From Planctomycetota bacterium (GTDB lineage: Bacteria; Planctomycetota; Brocadiia; Brocadiales; Bathyanammoxibiaceae): a DNA stretch of 64,000 nt. Each line of letters opens with the position of its first letter. Position 1 is the stretch's first letter. Below, one piece after another: positions 16,269 through 24,184 of this stretch. Location of the stretch: positions 186,001-250,000 of the forward strand of contig JACQVQ010000009.1 in NCBI GenBank assembly GCA_016209685.1, in the 5' to 3' direction. The notes beneath the pieces were generated by a model. That model was given only the letters and a program-made list of their open reading frames with translations. It did no database searches and had not been told where the DNA came from. The position numbers were made by a program, and so were the translations under genes.

Positions 16269-16637
16269 GTGCAAATAGTGGATATCATACTCCATGTCCT
16301 TTTGTTTGTGACGGCTTGTACAGTCCTGGGGTTTCTAATAAAGGCTAGCAGTACCCCGAAGTTACCCACGCTTAACAGGGGTATCTTGTTACTTTACTTG
16401 CTCATTGCCCTTGAGATAGCGCATGATGCGATAGCGTTTCTTGTTATGAAGGAGGGCGTTGACGACGACCTTATTACATTGAGGGCGCTTATCCTGGCCC
16501 TGGTAGCTACGGCAATCTATTATGCCACTAAGGTCAAGAGGACAAAATCCACAGAGCCAATAGGCGCCGCTATTATCTGCACGGTGTGGCTTGTCATTGT
16601 CTACGCCATGGGGGTCTTCTTTGTAATCTTTTGGTAA
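16269..16637 (+). CDS. Small four-helix membrane protein of unknown function
   Basis: 122 residues starting at GTG 16269, with GGGAGA about 9 bases upstream; a second in-frame GTG follows 9 bases later. Four hydrophobic segments (about 3-23, 38-58, 67-85 and 98-120) cover most of the protein, with short charged loops (MKEGVDDD, KVKRTKSTE). No family is recognised. It is transcribed away from the riboswitch operon and converges on the cytochrome c'-like gene, whose stop lies 8 bases beyond its end. Confidence 0.65.
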   Translation: MQIVDIILHVLLFVTACTVLGFLIKASSTPKLPTLNRGILLLYLLIALEIAHDAIAFLVMKEGVDDDLITLRALILALVATAIYYATKVKRTKSTEPIGAAIICTVWLVIVYAMGVFFVIFW

Positions 16638-16645
16638 GGCGTTAT

Positions 16646-17080
16646 TCACTTCTTAAAGAGGTCATGGCAGGCCTTGCAGGATTCTTTGACCTCCTGGTAA
16701 TGGGAGGTTACCATCCGCAGGGTGGATTGCTGGGTAAAGACCATTAACCCCTGGATGCTTGCATAAAAGGCCTCGGCCCTTTTCTTGAACTCCCTGGCCT
16801 CCGGTTCCGATAGGCCGTCCGTTACCACCGTGCATACCTGACAGCAGGTATGACCCAGTTCCTGTGCAAGCCGGTTCAGTTCCTGCAGGTCTCCAATCTC
16901 CAGGGCATCTTCAAACATCTGCGTGTCCCGCTCCAGTTTCTTCATGAGGGCTTTTATAGCAGCCGTATCCGCCTCTTCAGGCAGTCTTTTGTCGGCCGTA
17001 CTCCCTGTCTCGGTGATAAACAGGAGGACGGCAACTAGCGATATATAGAAGACCTTTCTGGCGTCAAGACCCATACCCAT
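16646..17080 (-). CDS. Cytochrome c'-like periplasmic haem protein
   Basis: 144 residues with an N-terminal hydrophobic signal segment (about 10-26). The rest is helical, and a single haem-binding CKACH motif lies eight residues from the C-terminus (ESCKACHDLFKK). A haem site close to the C-terminus of a helical-bundle protein is the hallmark of the cytochrome c'/cytochrome c-556 family. Such proteins bind small ligands such as NO or carry electrons in the periplasm. A second cysteine cluster, TCCQVC (about 78-83), is not part of the usual family pattern and lacks the following His. The gene is divergent from argG. Confidence 0.75.
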   Translation of the reverse strand: MGMGLDARKVFYISLVAVLLFITETGSTADKRLPEEADTAAIKALMKKLERDTQMFEDALEIGDLQELNRLAQELGHTCCQVCTVVTDGLSEPEAREFKKRAEAFYASIQGLMVFTQQSTLRMVTSHYQEVKESCKACHDLFKK

Positions 17081-17131
17081 ATTTTACCTGTAAGCGGAGG
17101 AGTTTTCCAACCTACCTTTGTCATTTGGACT

Positions 17132-17158
17132 TTGCCATTTTGTCTTTTGTGTTATAAT
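17132..17158 (+). promoter_or_regulatory. Possible sigma-70 promoter of argG
   Basis: A perfect TATAAT (17153-17158) is preceded by TTGCCA (17132-17137), with a short 15-base spacer. The argG ATG follows 34 bases later, with GGAGGAGGAAGG upstream of it. Confidence 0.45.
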
Positions 17159-17192
17159 AAAAATCATTTAGGAGGAGGAAGGACGGACAGGG

Positions 17193-18467
17193 ATGGGTAA
17201 AAAGGTAGTATTGGCATATTCTGGCGGGCTGGATACCTCGGTGGCCATCAAGTGGCTACAGGAGAAGTACAGCATGGAGGTAGTCACCCTGACGATTGAC
17301 CTCGGGGCCACTAAGGAACTCTCAAAGGTGAAGGAAAAGGCCCTGAGGCTAGGTGTCAGGAGTGCCCACGTAATAGATGCACGGGAACCCTTTGTGAGGT
17401 ATTTTATCTTCCCTGCCCTCCAGGCAGGTGCGATGTACGAGGGGGTGTATCCACTGGCCACAGCCCTGGGTCGGCCGCTCATTGCCAAGTTACTGGCCGA
17501 GGTGGCAGAGGAGGAGGGGGCCGAGGCCGTGGCTCACGGCTGTACGGGGAAGGGTAATGACCAGGTCCGTTTTGAGCTCTCCCTGCAGGCCCTGGCGCCC
17601 CACCTTAAGGTCATCGCCCCGGTAAGGGAGTGGGGGATGTCCAGGGAGGAGGAGATAGAGTATGCCCACGCCCACGGCATCCCAGTGGAGGCCACAAAGA
17701 AGAGTCCCTACAGCACGGACGAAAACCTCTGGGGACGGAGTATAGAGTGCGGCGTGCTGGAAGACCCCTGGCAGGAACCACCCGAAGAGGTCTTCCAATG
17801 GATCAAGCCCCCGGAGGAGACGCCCAGGGAACCGCTAATAATAGAGATAGGCATTGAGAAGGGTATACCCTTCCGTCTGGACAATAAGTATCTAAAAGGG
17901 ATAGAACTCATTGAGGAATTGAATCGCCTTGGGGGGCTTCACGGGGTGGGTCGCATAGACCATGTGGAGAACCGGGTAGTGGGGATAAAGTCCAGGGAGA
18001 TTTATGAGGCCCCTGCGGCAATACTCTTACACAAGGCCCACAGGGCGCTGGAGGGAATGGTACTGGCCAAAGAGGCCATGCGCTTTAAAGACATGGTGGC
18101 CAGTCAGTATGCGGATATTGTTTACAATGGACAGTGGTTCTCGGCCTTCCACCTTGACCTCATGGCCTACGTCCTCAGTACACAGAGGGTGGTCACCGGA
18201 GTTGTGAGGATTAAACTCTCCAGGGGGACGGCTACAGTGGTGGGACGGAAATCGCCCTTATCGCTTTATAAGTACGACCTCGCCACCTATGAGAAAGGCG
18301 ATGCCTTTGAGCACAAGGCCGCCGAGGGTTTCATTAAACTACAGGGCCTCCCCCTCAAGACCCAGAGCCAGATCCAGGGGCACCTCCTCTTCGGCCACCA
18401 GGAGATTGACTTCTCAAGCGTTCTACCTCCGAAGCTGGTACCTCTGCTAGAAAAGAAGGGAGACTAG
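17193..18467 (+). CDS. argG: Argininosuccinate synthase
   Basis: 424 residues, full length for the family. The N-terminal ATP-binding loop YSGGLDTSVAI is present, and GCTGKGNDQVRFEL and SPYSTDENLWGRS are diagnostic of ArgG. The enzyme joins citrulline and aspartate using ATP to give argininosuccinate in arginine synthesis, in the cytosol. A strong purine-rich ribosome site (AGGAGGAGGAAGG) precedes the ATG. It stands alone here, without argH. Confidence 0.97.
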   Translation: MGKKVVLAYSGGLDTSVAIKWLQEKYSMEVVTLTIDLGATKELSKVKEKALRLGVRSAHVIDAREPFVRYFIFPALQAGAMYEGVYPLATALGRPLIAKLLAEVAEEEGAEAVAHGCTGKGNDQVRFELSLQALAPHLKVIAPVREWGMSREEEIEYAHAHGIPVEATKKSPYSTDENLWGRSIECGVLEDPWQEPPEEVFQWIKPPEETPREPLIIEIGIEKGIPFRLDNKYLKGIELIEELNRLGGLHGVGRIDHVENRVVGIKSREIYEAPAAILLHKAHRALEGMVLAKEAMRFKDMVASQYADIVYNGQWFSAFHLDLMAYVLSTQRVVTGVVRIKLSRGTATVVGRKSPLSLYKYDLATYEKGDAFEHKAAEGFIKLQGLPLKTQSQIQGHLLFGHQEIDFSSVLPPKLVPLLEKKGD

Positions 18468-18722
18468 CGGTCACTTTGGGTGCGGTCTTCTCCAGTAGAG
18501 TGGATAACCTAAAAAGCCCTTGCTTTATTACCTCACGCGGTGGTATCTTTACCCTCATGATGTAAGACCTCCTTTCTTTTATTGTTAACTCTCTTAAATT
18601 ACCAAAACTTCTGAGGTATCTTACACCATTTCCATTTTTACAGGAATTCTAGGACATCACCGTTTAAGATAGGGAGACGACGTTACAAGGTTGTGTGCCG
18701 TAATTACTTCAGGAGGTAAAAT
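18468..18722. other. Intergenic region after argG
   Basis: 255 bases with no gene I can support. It becomes AT-rich toward the orphan gene. A loose inverted repeat (GTAAGACCTC near 18563 and GAGGTATCTTAC near 18612) is present, but no clear terminator with a T-run was found after argG. Confidence 0.4.
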
Positions 18723-19244
18723 ATGACATCGGAGAGGATTTTTTGGGGCTTAGGTATCATTTTTATTGCTGGTCTTTTATTGTTTTTGTATGCTCCTCGG
18801 CCAGAGAAAGTTAAGAGCATTGATACAAGTGCTGAAATTTCTATTTCTGATAGTCTAATTGCTGGAACTGCAAAACTAATTATTCGGCAAGCCATTAATC
18901 GTACTGATATTGAAAAAACGAAAAAAAGATTTGCAGAGAAGCTAAAAAAAAGCAGTGACAGCAGATATAAAAAAGAAATCAATAAAATCTTCGGTGATGT
19001 TGAATATATGGGCCTTACAGATACTTTTACAAATACCTTTAGAATAACCCGTAATTCCAGTCGAGAGGAGGTAATAAAAGCTATAGAAAATATAGATAAG
19101 GATATCTTGCTTACGAAATTGGATGAAGTTCCAGAGCAAGCAATTGCAAAATTAATAAGGAAAAAACTACAAGAAAAGCGACTAAATTCAATAGTACAAC
19201 TTAAGGATTATTTAGGCAAATGTACCCAAAAAGTCATATTTTAA
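18723..19244 (+). CDS. Orphan membrane-anchored protein, AT-rich
   Basis: 173 residues with one N-terminal membrane helix (about 7-24, FWGLGIIFIAGLLLFLYA) and a Lys-rich, mostly helical remainder that would lie on one side of the membrane. It contains one Cys (KCTQK). No family is recognised. The ribosome site is strong (CAGGAGGT, 6 bases before ATG). Codon use is strongly AT-rich (ATA, AAA, TTT, GAA common) against the GC-richer neighbours argG and gatA, which suggests recent acquisition. Both flanking gaps lack recognisable mobile-element genes. Confidence 0.6.
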   Translation: MTSERIFWGLGIIFIAGLLLFLYAPRPEKVKSIDTSAEISISDSLIAGTAKLIIRQAINRTDIEKTKKRFAEKLKKSSDSRYKKEINKIFGDVEYMGLTDTFTNTFRITRNSSREEVIKAIENIDKDILLTKLDEVPEQAIAKLIRKKLQEKRLNSIVQLKDYLGKCTQKVIF

Positions 19245-19321
19245 ATATCTTAAGTTTTTGGGCCACCTTACTCAGGCGGACTCAGGGCTTCGGCTCACTC
19301 AGAATGAAAAATAATACTACC

Positions 19322-20794
19322 CTAAAGCTCCGGTCTCCTCAGGTGCCACTCAGTTTCCCTCTCGTATGCCCTTGCCACCTGGAGTAGCCCTGCCTCCTCA
19401 AAGGGGCGGGCCATGAGCTGTAGGCCGATGGGCAGGTTCTCCCTGGTGAAACCGCAGGGGATGGATATGGCTGGGATGCCTGCAAGGTTGGCGGGTATGG
19501 TATATACGTCTGAGAGGTACATCTCCAGGGGATTGGCCAGTCGCTCCCCTAATTTAAAGGCCGGGGTGGGCGAGGTGGGGCAGAGGATAAGGTCCACCGC
19601 CTCAAAGGCGCTGGAGAAGTCCTGTCTTATAAGGTTCCTCACCTTAGAGGCCTTGAGGTAGTAGGCCTCATAGTAGCCAGAGCTGAGGGCATAGGTGCCC
19701 AGCATTATCCTCCTCTTTACCTCCCTCCCAAAACCTTCTACCCTGGAGCGGCTGTACATCTCTATAATATTCTGGGTATTAGCGGCCCTGTAGCCATAGC
19801 GTACACCGTCGTAACGGGCCAGGTTACTGCTGGCCTCGGCAGTGGCAATGATGTAATAGACGGCCACGGCGTAGGGGGTGTGCGGGAGGGATATTTCCTG
19901 GATATCTGCCCCCAGGCCCTTATAAACCTTTACTGCCTCCTCTATGGCCCTGCGTACCTCCTCATTTAATCCTTCCATAAAGTACTCCCTGGGCAGTCCC
20001 AGGCGGAGGCCCTTAACGGGTTTCTCCATCTCCTTCAGGTAGTCTGGCACGGGTACGTCTGCACTGGTAGAGTCCCTGGGGTCACGGCCTGCAATAACCT
20101 GGAGGAGGAGTGCGGCGTCCCTGACGTCCCTGGTTATAGGCCCTATCTGGTCCAGTGAGGAGCCGAAGGCCACCAGGCCGTAGCGGGAGACCCTGCCGTA
20201 AGTGGGTTTGAGTCCTGTGACCCCACAGAGGGCGGCAGGCTGTCTTACAGAGCCACCGGTGTCGGAGCCCAGGGCCATGAGGGCCGTCCCCGCTGAGACG
20301 GCCGCCGCCGAGCCACCGCTGGAACCCCCCGGGATGCGTTTTGGGTCCCATGGGTTCCTGGTGAGTTTGAAGGCAGAGTTCTCCGTGGAGGAACCCATGG
20401 CAAACTCGTCCAGGTTGGTCTTGCCTATTATTATGGCATCGGCCTCTTTGAGTCTCTCAACGACGTGGGCATCGTAGGGGGGAATAAAGTTTTCAAGGAC
20501 CCTGGAGGCGCAGGTGGTCTTAAGGCCGCTCGTGCACATATTGTCTTTGATGGCGATGGGGATACCTGCCAGTAGGCCCAACCCCTCTTTCCTTTTTGGC
20601 CTTGAGTCCAGTTCCTGGGCCTTCCGCATGGCACCCTCCCTGTCCAGCAGGAGATAGGCCCTGACGATGGGTTCTACTTCCTCTACATGGGCAAAGACCC
20701 CTTCCACCGCCTCCCGGGCAGTGAGTTCGCCGGAGAGGAGCTTTTCCTTCAGCTGGTAGCCAGTAAGCGAGGAGAGGTTTGTGTCTTTCATCAA
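19322..20794 (-). CDS. gatA: Glutamyl-tRNA(Gln)/aspartyl-tRNA(Asn) amidotransferase subunit A
   Basis: 490 residues, full length. The amidase signature is clear: IAIKDNM with the catalytic Lys, then [14 protein letters not shown] and [16 protein letters not shown] with the Ser-cisSer-Lys triad. GatA releases ammonia from glutamine and passes it to GatB for transamidation of mischarged tRNA. Its start overlaps the end of gatC by 4 bases. gatB is not in the window. Confidence 0.97.
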   Translation of the reverse strand: MMKDTNLSSLTGYQLKEKLLSGELTAREAVEGVFAHVEEVEPIVRAYLLLDREGAMRKAQELDSRPKRKEGLGLLAGIPIAIKDNMCTSGLKTTCASRVLENFIPPYDAHVVERLKEADAIIIGKTNLDEFAMGSSTENSAFKLTRNPWDPKRIPGGSSGGSAAAVSAGTALMALGSDTGGSVRQPAALCGVTGLKPTYGRVSRYGLVAFGSSLDQIGPITRDVRDAALLLQVIAGRDPRDSTSADVPVPDYLKEMEKPVKGLRLGLPREYFMEGLNEEVRRAIEEAVKVYKGLGADIQEISLPHTPYAVAVYYIIATAEASSNLARYDGVRYGYRAANTQNIIEMYSRSRVEGFGREVKRRIMLGTYALSSGYYEAYYLKASKVRNLIRQDFSSAFEAVDLILCPTSPTPAFKLGERLANPLEMYLSDVYTIPANLAGIPAISIPCGFTRENLPIGLQLMARPFEEAGLLQVARAYERETEWHLRRPEL

Positions 20795-21081
20795 TCAATC
20801 ACCTTCGGCACCTTAAAGAAATCCTGGAGTTTGTCCGGGGCGTTATTCAGGGCTTCTTCTAACTTCAAGGAAGGTCTGGGGGTGTCTTCCCTGAAGACGT
20901 TCTTGGTGGCCGTGGCATAGGCCATGGGTTCTACCTGGGAGGTGTCCAGTTCCTTGAGTTTCTCAATGTAAGTGAGTATGTTCCCAAGTTGAGAGGCGAA
21001 GAGTTCCTTCTCTTCTTCGCTCAGTTCCAGCCTGGCCAGCAGGGCTACGTGTTCAATGGTCTTTTTGTCTATAATGGCCAT
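20791..21081 (-). CDS. gatC: Glutamyl-tRNA(Gln)/aspartyl-tRNA(Asn) amidotransferase subunit C
   Basis: 96 residues, normal for GatC. It has the N-terminal helix motif [15 protein letters not shown] and the C-terminal [16 protein letters not shown] segment that wraps around GatA. It stabilises the GatCAB complex. It is the first gene of the pair and overlaps gatA by 4 bases, which is typical of translational coupling. Confidence 0.95.
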   Translation of the reverse strand: MAIIDKKTIEHVALLARLELSEEEKELFASQLGNILTYIEKLKELDTSQVEPMAYATATKNVFREDTPRPSLKLEEALNNAPDKLQDFFKVPKVID

Positions 21082-21116
21082 TTCCCTTCATACCTTCCTT
21101 GTCAAATTTAACTTGC

Positions 21117-21138
21117 GCAGGCTAAAGCCTGCGGCTAC
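21117..21138. repeat. GCAGGCTAAAGCCTGC hairpin with GGCTAC tail
   Basis: A perfect hairpin (GCAGGCT, loop AA, AGCCTGC) plus GGCTAC, identical to 2293-2314. Its CTA supplies the stop codon of the HExxH protein gene on the minus strand, so the C-terminus of that protein is set by the repeat. Confidence 0.85.
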
Positions 21139-22091
21139 ACAAATATGCCCCCTTTAACCCTTTCTAATAGGTCCTCAAATCCACCCGTGGTTGAGCCATA
21201 TCTGTCCTGGAGGTGGTAGGCTGTGGATTCCTGGGGCTCGGTATGGAGGAAATGACGGTAGAAGTCTTTTATGGGTATACCCACGAGGGAGGTGGCCAGG
21301 AAGGTACAGAGTCCTTCCTCCAGGTCGTAGGGGTTGTAATCCGCTTTAGGCGGAGAGGCCCTTAATCCCTCTACCAGAAATTCGCCGTACTCGAAACCCA
21401 GGAAGGCCAGGAAGAGGGCCACCTGTTCCCTACTAGAGAAGTCTATCCTCTGATGGAGCACGGATTTACCCAGGAACTGGAAGTAGGAGAGTTCGGCCTC
21501 CTGGAGCTTCTCCCTGGCCATGCGAAAATACCTGTTAACGTAATGAGATGCAATACCTCTGGTCTCTATGCCTCTCAGCCCCCAGGTAACCCAGGGTTTA
21601 TCTTTCATGATGGAGCCTATGCAGTGCTTGATGTCCTCTCTGTGTGATAAGGAAAATTCCGCAGAACGGTCCCACGTCTTCCAGTCTTCCAGGAACTCCC
21701 TTACCCTGGCGTAGAAGTCCGGACTCTCTGACGGTGGGTGGTGGAAGGTCTGCCAGGAGATTAGGCAGTGAAGATATTCGTGTAAGAGGAGACAGTCAAG
21801 GAGTTCTTCTCCTACCTGTAAGGCGCTTTCGGGCAGGAGGGCAAGGTTGTAAAAAGGTCTGGGGATACCTGCGAGGCCGCAGGTGCCAGGAAAGACGAGG
21901 ACGTCAAACTCGTTAAAATGCAGTCCGTATTTAAAACCCAGGGTTTCTAGTCGGTGGAGGGAGGCATGTATAAACAACTGCCCTGTCCTGGTCAGGCCAG
22001 GGCAGGCATATCCGAGGGAATAAGTGGGTACCCGACCGCAGGGGCTCATCTTTGACGCCAGGAGGGTGGCAGGGCCACTCCTGTCTACCAC
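21135..22091 (-). CDS. Putative zinc metalloprotease-like protein (HExxH)
   Basis: 318 residues starting at GTG 22091, only 1 base after the rpmB stop. It contains LLLHEYLHCLISW with a perfect H104-E-x-x-H108 motif inside a hydrophobic helix. A later EEGLCTFLA helix (E258/E259) could give the third zinc ligand as in gluzincin-type enzymes. No signal peptide or membrane segment is seen. The family is not recognised, so the enzymatic role is inferred from the motif only. The stop codon lies in a dispersed repeat. Its close link to rpmB suggests cotranscription with the ribosomal protein gene. Confidence 0.6.
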   Translation of the reverse strand: MVDRSGPATLLASKMSPCGRVPTYSLGYACPGLTRTGQLFIHASLHRLETLGFKYGLHFNEFDVLVFPGTCGLAGIPRPFYNLALLPESALQVGEELLDCLLLHEYLHCLISWQTFHHPPSESPDFYARVREFLEDWKTWDRSAEFSLSHREDIKHCIGSIMKDKPWVTWGLRGIETRGIASHYVNRYFRMAREKLQEAELSYFQFLGKSVLHQRIDFSSREQVALFLAFLGFEYGEFLVEGLRASPPKADYNPYDLEEGLCTFLATSLVGIPIKDFYRHFLHTEPQESTAYHLQDRYGSTTGGFEDLLERVKGGIFV

Positions 22092-22092
22092 C

Positions 22093-22326
22093 CTAAGCTG
22101 CCTTCACCACCTTTCCTGCCTTGAGACAGCGGGTGCAGACCTTTAGCCTCTTTACCGCCCCGGTGGCCAGCCTCGCCCTTACTATCTGCAGATTAGGCAG
22201 GAACCTCCTCTTGGTCCTTCCCGTAATCTTCCGTCCCGCTCCGCCCTTCTTCTTGGCAAGGCCTCGCCGCTCTATACTGTATCCCGTAATTATCCCTTTA
22301 CCGCATAAATCACAGACCTTGGACAT
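22093..22326 (-). CDS. rpmB: 50S ribosomal protein L28
   Basis: 77 residues. It has the N-terminal CDLCGKG and C-terminal VCTRCLKAGKV cysteine pairs of the zinc-binding form of L28, with the basic core KRRFLPNLQIVRA between them. It is a structural protein of the large ribosomal subunit. The gene has a leader of about 275 bases that contains a terminator-like structure (22445-22532), preceded by a good promoter. Confidence 0.95.
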   Translation of the reverse strand: MSKVCDLCGKGIITGYSIERRGLAKKKGGAGRKITGRTKRRFLPNLQIVRARLATGAVKRLKVCTRCLKAGKVVKAA

Positions 22327-22444
22327 ATGACGAACCTCCGCAAGGATTGAGCCCTCAAAGACGACTACAGACGCAAATTTACACGAAACTACTTAGTTCA
22401 GCAAGGGAAATAATCCCCCCTTTTTACGAGTACACAAGGAGCAT

Positions 22445-22532
22445 AAAAAAAGCCGCCAAGAGCCATGGAACGGGGGCAGTTCCACAACAGAGAATCCCGT
22501 TTGGTAGGAAGGATCCCCTTTTGCTTGGCGGC
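22445..22532 (-). terminator. Terminator-like structure in the rpmB leader (possible attenuator)
   Basis: On the minus strand GCCGCCAAG (22524-22532) pairs perfectly with CTTGGCGGC (22452-22460), followed at once by seven T. The 63-base loop holds an inner hairpin (GGAAC-TGCCCCC-GTTCC). Its position between the promoter and rpmB implies premature termination control. No known riboswitch or ribosomal leader class was recognised. Confidence 0.6.
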
Positions 22533-22609
22533 GTAAGATTTAAAGGTTTAATTGTTTGTCCCGAATCTGGATAGTCAGGTACGCCTCCCCCACTCGGAAC
22601 GTACAATAA

Positions 22610-22638
22610 AAAGTACCAGATATAGTGATTTTTGTCAA
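22610..22638 (-). promoter_or_regulatory. Probable promoter of rpmB
   Basis: Minus-strand TTGACA (22633-22638), a 17-base spacer and TACTTT (22610-22615, a weak -10 keeping the key T, A and T positions). Confidence 0.5.
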
Positions 22639-22785
22639 GTACTGCCGAGAAGAAATTTGTGGAGTATAAGGGTTTCTCTGCGGATTTAAAATTCCACACT
22701 CCGCATTCTACATTATGGCTACCGCCTGCCTGGACCCATCCTATTTGACAAAGCCTCTACAAGGTGATAACATGGGCCTTTACCG

Positions 22786-23721
22786 GTGGAAACCATAATT
22801 GGCATAAAGGGATTAAAGGAAAAGATGGCCGTTCTAAAGGGACAGGGGCAAATGGCTTGTCCTGAGCGAGGCCAAAGGGTTGGCCTGGTACCCACCATGG
22901 GGGCGCTCCACGAGGGGCATCTGCACCTTATCAGGAGGGCCAAGGCCGAGAACGAGGTAGTCGTACTGAGTATCTTTGTGAACCCTTTACAATTTGATAG
23001 GAAGGACGACCTCAAGGACTACCCCAGAGACTTGGGTAGGGACAAGATGTTGGCCTCTCGTGAGGGGGTTGACCTCCTCTTCGCCCCTACCGTGGAGGAG
23101 ATGTACCCTGAGGGCTTTTCCACGCATGTAGAGGTAAAGGGCCTTACCGATGGGCTTTGCGGGACCAGTAGACCTGGACATTTTAGCGGGGTGGCCACGG
23201 CAGTTGCCAAGCTCCTCAATATCATACGGCCAGACAAGGCCTACTTTGGACAAAAGGACTTTCAACAGACTGCAGTGATAAAGAGGCTGGTTGGTGACCT
23301 TAACCTTGACGTGGAGGTGGTAGTTGTACCCACGGTGAGGGAGGCCGATGGTTTGGCCCTCAGCTCCAGGAACCAACTCCTGGGCCCACGGGAACGACAG
23401 GTAGCCGCCGCACTCTACCGCTCCCTTCTCAAGGCCGGGGAGCTCTTTGCCCTGGGGATATGTGATTCAAAGAAGATAGTCCAGGAGATGCACGACGTCC
23501 TGCACAGGGCCGGCATCTTTCGTATAGATTATATTGCCGTAGTGGACCCCGAGGGCCTGGAGGGGTTGGAAGAGGCCAGGCCTGGGGCAGTAGTGGCCTT
23601 GGCCGCATGGGTGGGGAAGGTGAGGCTTATTGATAATATGACCCTGGTCCCGTACCATATTGGTGCGGGGCTGGCAGAGGTTCCCCATAAACTTATAGGG
23701 TTTAAGGGTTCAAAGGTTTAA
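22786..23721 (+). CDS. panC: Pantothenate synthetase
   Basis: 311 residues starting at GTG 22786. The nucleotidyl transferase motifs are VPTMGALHEGHLHLIRRA, IFVNPLQF, FSGVATAVAKLLNI, DKAYFGQKDFQQ and SSRNQLL, all diagnostic of PanC. It joins pantoate and beta-alanine using ATP; the next gene, panD, makes the beta-alanine. An extra stretch before VGLVPTMG (residues about 20-30, MACPERGQR) matches a dispersed CCTGAGCGA-type repeat read in frame. The gene ends in a GGTTCAAAGGTT-type repeat. Confidence 0.96.
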   Translation: METIIGIKGLKEKMAVLKGQGQMACPERGQRVGLVPTMGALHEGHLHLIRRAKAENEVVVLSIFVNPLQFDRKDDLKDYPRDLGRDKMLASREGVDLLFAPTVEEMYPEGFSTHVEVKGLTDGLCGTSRPGHFSGVATAVAKLLNIIRPDKAYFGQKDFQQTAVIKRLVGDLNLDVEVVVVPTVREADGLALSSRNQLLGPRERQVAAALYRSLLKAGELFALGICDSKKIVQEMHDVLHRAGIFRIDYIAVVDPEGLEGLEEARPGAVVALAAWVGKVRLIDNMTLVPYHIGAGLAEVPHKLIGFKGSKV

Positions 23722-23745
23722 GAGTTCAAGGGGTTCAAGGGTTCA
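23700..23745. repeat. GTTCAAGGGTTCAA tandem repeat
   Basis: Variants of GGTTCAA and GTTTAAG follow the panC stop and run up to panD. Similar tracts lie at 5868-5900, 24105-24135 and 40460-40490. They are short degenerate tandem repeats with no visible coding role. Confidence 0.65.
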
Positions 23746-24117
23746 ATGTTCAGAGAATTGTGCAAGTCAAAGATACAGCCAGCTACCGTTACGGAGACCA
23801 ACCTCTACTATCAGGGCAGTATTACTATTGATAGTGACCTGCTGGAGGCGGCAGATATAGTAGAGTACGAGAAGGTACAGGTATTAAACCTGAACAACGG
23901 GCAGAGGATAGAGACCTACGCAATAGAGGGGGAGGGTGGCTCCGGGGTTATCTGCCTGAATGGGGCCGCCGCCCGTCATGCCTACCAGGGGGATAAGGTA
24001 ATAATCATCACGTACTGTATGGTAGAGGAAGGTAAGGTTAGGGGTTGGAAACCTAAGATAGTCCTGGTGGATGATTCCAATAAACCCCTGAAGGCAATAA
24101 AGAGTTCAAAAGTTTAA
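23746..24117 (+). CDS. panD: Aspartate 1-decarboxylase
   Basis: 123 residues. The self-cleavage site Gly24-Ser25 (YYQGSITID) that yields the pyruvoyl cofactor is present. So are the C-terminal landmarks NGAAARHAYQGDKVIIITY. The enzyme makes beta-alanine from aspartate for pantothenate, matching its position after panC. It ends in a GTTCAAAAGTTTAAGG repeat tract. Confidence 0.96.
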   Translation: MFRELCKSKIQPATVTETNLYYQGSITIDSDLLEAADIVEYEKVQVLNLNNGQRIETYAIEGEGGSGVICLNGAAARHAYQGDKVIIITYCMVEEGKVRGWKPKIVLVDDSNKPLKAIKSSKV

Positions 24118-24184
24118 GGGGTTAAGAGTTTAAAAAGAGGGGGCCACAAATTACGGAAAAGCCATTGCAGACAAAAGGGTTGCC

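Larger units (their letters stand above)
22327..22785. other. Divergent intergenic region between rpmB and panC
   Basis: 459 bases without a supported gene. It holds the rpmB promoter and leader on the minus strand. The panC-proximal part (22680-22715) carries a degenerate GGAATGCGG-type repeat (CCACACTCCGCATTC). No clear promoter for panC was found. Confidence 0.6.

Noticed and set aside
16181-16369. 62-codon minus-strand frame
   Set aside because: It overlaps the start of the four-helix protein gene and has no ribosome site.
22347-22574. 75-codon open frame on the plus strand in the rpmB leader
   Set aside because: It runs antisense through the leader structure and lacks a ribosome site and homology.
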